Assembly (NCBI GenBank): GCA_002215675.1
Contig: NGFH01000002.1
Coordinates: 719,887-783,886 of the forward strand
Reading direction: 5' to 3'
From: Bacteroidetes bacterium 2013_40CM_41_45
GTDB taxonomy: Bacteria; Bacteroidota; Bacteroidia; AKYH767-A; 2013-40CM-41-45
DNA: 64,000 nucleotides
This document shows, piece by piece, positions 61,337 to 64,000 of the stretch (its first letter is position 1; every line of letters begins with the position of its first letter). The notes under the pieces are model-generated. The model did no database searches. It saw only the letters and a program-made list of their open reading frames with translations, and was not told where the DNA came from. Made by a program: the position numbers and the translations under genes.

Positions 61337-62100
61337 TTTACTACTTAGCCGGTACGCTTTTTATTTTTCTGCTTATAACCACTGTCATTATCTATATATT
61401 CCTTCATGAGAAGAAGGTAAATCTGTATCATCGACGTTTGCAGCAGGGAGAAATAAATAAAAAGCAATCTGTTTTTGCAGCTCTTCAGGAAGGAGAGGAA
61501 AATGAACGCAAAAGGCTGGCAGAAGAATTACATGATGGAATTGGCGCTAAACTGTCCGGCCTTAAAATGTACCTTGAATATCTTAAATTAAAAAATAATA
61601 CAGATGACGATAAGAATATAATCCAAAAGGTTTTTGGCGGAATGGATGAAATAATCAATGAGCTCAGGGAAATCTCTCATGGCCTTCAACCTGCTTTATT
61701 TATCGAAAAGGCCTTAGCACAACTAGTGTTTGACTATATCGAACAACTTAATTCGAAAGGGTATTGCAATTACGAGCTTTTCTGTGATACACCTAATTTA
61801 AAAATAGATTTACCACTAAAATCGCATTGCTACAGGATACTCACCGAGCTATTGCATAACATACATAAACACTCTAAGGCAACCTCAGCGCTGATTCAGA
61901 TTATTGTAGTAGAAGACAAATTACAGCTAATTGTTGAGGACAATGGAATTGGTTTTAATAAAAACCAGCCTGAAGCCAAGGGAACAGGGCTCTTGAATAT
62001 TCATAACCGAGTAGACATAAATAAGGGAACTTTAAATATTGATTCTTCGTCTTCCGGAACAACAATTATCATTGAATTACCTTTACATACTGACGCATGA
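61306..62100 (+). CDS. Sensor histidine kinase, NarL/HisKA_3 type
   Basis: The 264-residue protein has one membrane span (about 10-33) and no periplasmic or PAS domain. A short coiled coil leads to the HisKA_3 dimerisation box ERKRLAEELHDGIGAKLSG (phosphorylated His76). The HATPase domain shows the N-box CYRILTELLHNIHKHSKAT and the G-box VEDNGIGFN ... GTGLLNIHNRV. It overlaps the preceding membrane-protein gene by 31 bp and the response regulator gene by 4 bp, so the three form a unit. The signal is unknown. Confidence 0.93.
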   Translation: MLLEISSEILIYYLAGTLFIFLLITTVIIYIFLHEKKVNLYHRRLQQGEINKKQSVFAALQEGEENERKRLAEELHDGIGAKLSGLKMYLEYLKLKNNTDDDKNIIQKVFGGMDEIINELREISHGLQPALFIEKALAQLVFDYIEQLNSKGYCNYELFCDTPNLKIDLPLKSHCYRILTELLHNIHKHSKATSALIQIIVVEDKLQLIVEDNGIGFNKNQPEAKGTGLLNIHNRVDINKGTLNIDSSSSGTTIIIELPLHTDA

Positions 62101-62705
62101 AAGATAGAATCACTATTTACCTCGCCGATGACCACCAAATAGTAATTGATGGATTGCAACTATTAATCAACAATGAACCTGATCTGCTTATTGTTGGAAC
62201 TTCAAATAATGGAACGAAAGCATACGAAGAACTTCTGGATAAAAAACCTGATATTGCTTTGATAGATTGGCGTATGCCTGGCTTGAATGGGCTTCAATTG
62301 ATATTGAATTTAAAAAATAAAATTTCTACCCAGTTCATAATTCTATCGATGCATAATGACAAACGCTATATTTCCGATGCAAAAAATAATGATGCCTTCG
62401 GGTATTTATTGAAAAATGTCGGGAAGGATGAACTATTGCGCTGTATACATAGCGTTATAAATAACAAAAAATATTTTCCAGCTGAGGATTATGTTTTGCA
62501 AGAAAAGGTAAGAAAATTAACTCCACGTGAATTGGAAATTCTAAAGCTTGTAATAAATGAAAACACAACACAGCAAATTGCTGAACTTTTGAATTTGAGT
62601 CATTTCACCGTAGAAACCCATCGCAAAAATATCTCCAGTAAAACCAATACTAAAACTGTTATTGGCCTCGTAAAATATGCGCTGGATAATGGTATAGAAT
62701 ATTGA
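62097..62705 (+). CDS. NarL/LuxR-type response regulator
   Basis: The 202-residue protein has a receiver domain (1-120) with the acidic pair Asp11-Asp12 in LADDHQIVIDGL and the phospho-acceptor Asp57 in LIDWRMPGLNG. The conserved Lys lies in YLLKNVGKDEL. The C-terminal LuxR-type helix-turn-helix (about 138-200) has LTPRELEILKLVINENTTQQIAELLNLSHFTVETHRKNI. Proteins of this group bind TACYYMT heptamers, and two such arrangements lie upstream at 59882-59941. It is coupled by a 4-bp overlap to the histidine kinase gene. Confidence 0.94.
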   Translation: MKDRITIYLADDHQIVIDGLQLLINNEPDLLIVGTSNNGTKAYEELLDKKPDIALIDWRMPGLNGLQLILNLKNKISTQFIILSMHNDKRYISDAKNNDAFGYLLKNVGKDELLRCIHSVINNKKYFPAEDYVLQEKVRKLTPRELEILKLVINENTTQQIAELLNLSHFTVETHRKNISSKTNTKTVIGLVKYALDNGIEY

Positions 62706-62787
62706 ACAACCTTTTCAACTTTTGTTACACTATTGAAAAAAGACTCTGAAGAAATTTGTGAAGTGTGATGGCAAATGACTTGAGTTT

Positions 62788-63102
62788 CTATCCTTCTTGA
62801 AACAAGCTTATGATCGAAGGTGAGCCATTTCTAATTTTTTTTCCACCCTCTGACAATATTTTGGCGTAAGGCTCCGCCGTGCTAATGAAGTCAGTCCCAT
62901 TTTTGTCAAGCAAACTATAAACGAAAGAATAAAATGTCAGCAACAAAGTGTGTGTTACCTGCCTGACATTTTCCTCAGTCTGGCAATAATTGGTTCCTCC
63001 AATATTTACTTGTCGGTAAAGAAATGTTTTGTAAGCAAGGTACATTCCTACTGTTCTACCATATCGGAATCTTAGCAAATAGCGTTCTTCACTTTCGTTC
63101 AT
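62788..63102 (-). CDS. Small protein, unknown function, probably truncated
   Basis: The 104-residue open frame starts MNESEERYLLRFRYGRTVGMY and looks helical (TVGMYLAYKTFLYRQ, NVRQVTHTLLLTFYSFVYSLLDKNG). The last 15 residues (GSPSIISLFQEG) do not continue the helical pattern, as if the original 3' end were lost. I do not recognise a family with confidence. It lies downstream of a degraded region. Confidence 0.45.
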   Translation of the reverse strand: MNESEERYLLRFRYGRTVGMYLAYKTFLYRQVNIGGTNYCQTEENVRQVTHTLLLTFYSFVYSLLDKNGTDFISTAEPYAKILSEGGKKIRNGSPSIISLFQEG

Positions 63103-63240
63103 TTCTTGCAGTCAGTTTGATGCTATAGCAGCCCTTAAAAATTGCACATAACAACTGCAACGCAAAACAATGACTAAAAGAACAATTTTGTCGGCATGCT
63201 GGAAACTTTTGTTGAGTTATTCAGGGATGTTGGCCTGTGT

Positions 63241-63361
63241 AACGTTGAGTTACGGACACGAAATTAGAGTTATTTCAACATCGTGTAGGCACATAGCACA
63301 CGAAACATTGAGTTAAGGACACGAAATTAGAGTTATTTCGACATCATGCAGGCCGCATAGC
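63241..63361. repeat. 63-bp tandem direct repeat
   Basis: Two copies of a 63-bp unit lie head to tail. The best-conserved part is GGACACGAAATTAGAGTTAT (63254-63273 and 63317-63336). Copies differ at a few bases. The 3' end of the short gene at 63344-63580 is formed by bases of copy 2, so the repeat marks a rearrangement junction. Confidence 0.8.
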
Positions 63362-63580
63362 CATTTCAAAGGTATGAAGCGCCTTTGCGTATGCTTCGTC
63401 AATAAAACGATATTCGTAGTAACTGTGTGCTAACAAGTGGGTTATTACTTCAAAATTTTGTGCTACGTCTTCCGGTACATTCTTTCTTAAAAAAAATTCA
63501 GAAATTTTTGCACAAAACTCATCATACGATTGGTCTTGGAATAGACCGTATGGTTTGAGATATTTTTCAAAAGCTGACAT
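63344..63580 (-). pseudogene. Truncated helical protein gene ending in the direct repeat
   Basis: The 78-residue open frame begins MSAFEKYLKPYGLFQDQSYD and has a helical, well-patterned sequence (FCAKISEFFLRKNVPEDVAQ, FEVITHLLAHSYYEYRF, YAKALHTFEMAM). Its last residues (RPA and stop) are coded by bases of the 63-bp repeat, so the original C-terminus seems to have been replaced. I do not know the family. It lies 7 bp after the CD-NTase-like gene on the same strand, which suggests it was the partner gene of a defence operon. Confidence 0.55.
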
Positions 63581-63587
63581 TGAGTAA

Positions 63588-64000
63588 TTAGGAAATCAGC
63601 GGCAGAAACTTCTGCATTTCTAATTCCATATAATCAGTAAGATTTCTTTTTTCCAAAGTAATCAAATTCTCTTTTCTTGCTTTGAGTTCAGCAATGAATG
63701 CTTTCTGCCTTTCATTTTGGTAGTCTGCGTCCAAATCGTTTATAAGTTCAAAAAAATAATCTCTTAAATTTTTACATGAATAGCTTCTGCTTATGGCAAA
63801 CTCTTCTATTACGAATGAATCGTAAGGTCTACCTATTCTGGTATTAAAATATTTTATAAGCTTGATTAATGGAAACATGTTTCCATTTTCATTTTTATCT
63901 TTTTCTAACAGATCTTTTTTTAACTTCTCTGGGGTAGTTGTAATCCACTTTAACTCCTTATTTCTAGGCGCAGGAATTTTTAATTCCTCGCCACCGAAAA
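63588..64000 (-). CDS. CD-NTase/SMODS-like nucleotidyltransferase, partial C-terminal part
   Basis: The frame stays open to the right edge. The visible 137 residues read KELKWITTTPEKLKKDLLEK, then GNMFPLIKLIKYFNTRIG and RPYDSFVIEEFAISRSY, followed by an acidic, helical end. The segment R/KLIKYWN...xPFxSYxLE is the hallmark of the helical C-terminal part of OAS/cGAS-like nucleotidyltransferases (CD-NTase, SMODS), which make cyclic oligonucleotide signals in CBASS-type defence. The catalytic GSxxxGT and DxD region would lie beyond the window. A start at 63878 is only an internal Met. Confidence 0.65.
   Translation of the reverse strand, partial: FGGEELKIPAPRNKELKWITTTPEKLKKDLLEKDKNENGNMFPLIKLIKYFNTRIGRPYDSFVIEEFAISRSYSCKNLRDYFFELINDLDADYQNERQKAFIAELKARKENLITLEKRNLTDYMELEMQKFLPLIS

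Noticed and set aside
63241-63361. Possible CRISPR array
   Set aside because: Only two repeat units and no spacer-like unique sequence between them. The units are directly adjacent.

Overview
The window comes from a member of the Bacteroidota. Five large secreted proteins end in type IX secretion (T9SS) sorting domains or the gliding-motility C-terminal domain. There is a bshC (bacillithiol) gene, a short ProRS ending in Tyr, a pirin/Crp/YceI stress cluster, and several promoters with the Bacteroidota -7 box TAnnTTTG. No ribosomal RNA, complete insertion sequence or CRISPR array was seen. The species cannot be named from this sequence.

Layout. 1-3.1 kb (minus): a STAS protein, a Fur-family regulator, ispE and a secreted repeat protein. 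3.2 kb: tRNA-His with a clear promoter. 3.4-8.7 kb (plus): a surface-polysaccharide cluster of GT4 glycosyltransferase, Wzx-like flippase, methyltransferase and AsnB. 8.7-16 kb: three T9SS-exported proteins. 16.3-29 kb: housekeeping genes (ftsK, lolA, bshC, a FadL-like porin, a Tyr/Asn/Gln-rich lipoprotein, proS, a MATE pump and small unknowns). 29.2-36.4 kb (minus): stress and redox genes (Dps, an OsmC/[4Fe-4S] fusion, a GNAT, two pirins, a Crp/Fnr regulator, YceI, an MBL hydrolase, a flavin reductase and an alpha/beta hydrolase). 36.6-43.3 kb: an HtrA-like protease, a DinB protein, then a polyphosphate cluster (SixA with a lysine-rich tail, ppk1, ppx) and a receiver-less OmpR-type winged helix. 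43.6-51.9 kb: one 2771-residue T9SS-exported protein.

52.2-62.7 kb is the most unusual part. A leftward set of seven genes encodes three different TIR-family proteins (TIR-PAS-HTH, TIR-TPR and a stand-alone MTH538/ThsB-like TIR), a caspase-family peptidase, a 265-residue protein that could be a gasdermin-like pore former, a secreted protein, and a gamma-glutamylcyclotransferase fused to an AurF-type diiron oxygenase with all seven metal ligands at the family spacing. I infer an antiviral or programmed-death system. It diverges from a rightward cluster with a Cys-containing small protein, a polytopic membrane protein, a NarL-type histidine kinase and its response regulator. The intergenic space carries a perfect NarL-type 7-2-7 inverted heptamer and a second degenerate copy just upstream of a good promoter, so the two-component system probably controls one or both sides.

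62.8-64 kb looks like a decaying second defence locus: the C-terminal part of a CD-NTase-like nucleotidyltransferase runs off the right edge, followed by a short helical protein whose 3' end falls inside a 63-bp direct repeat.
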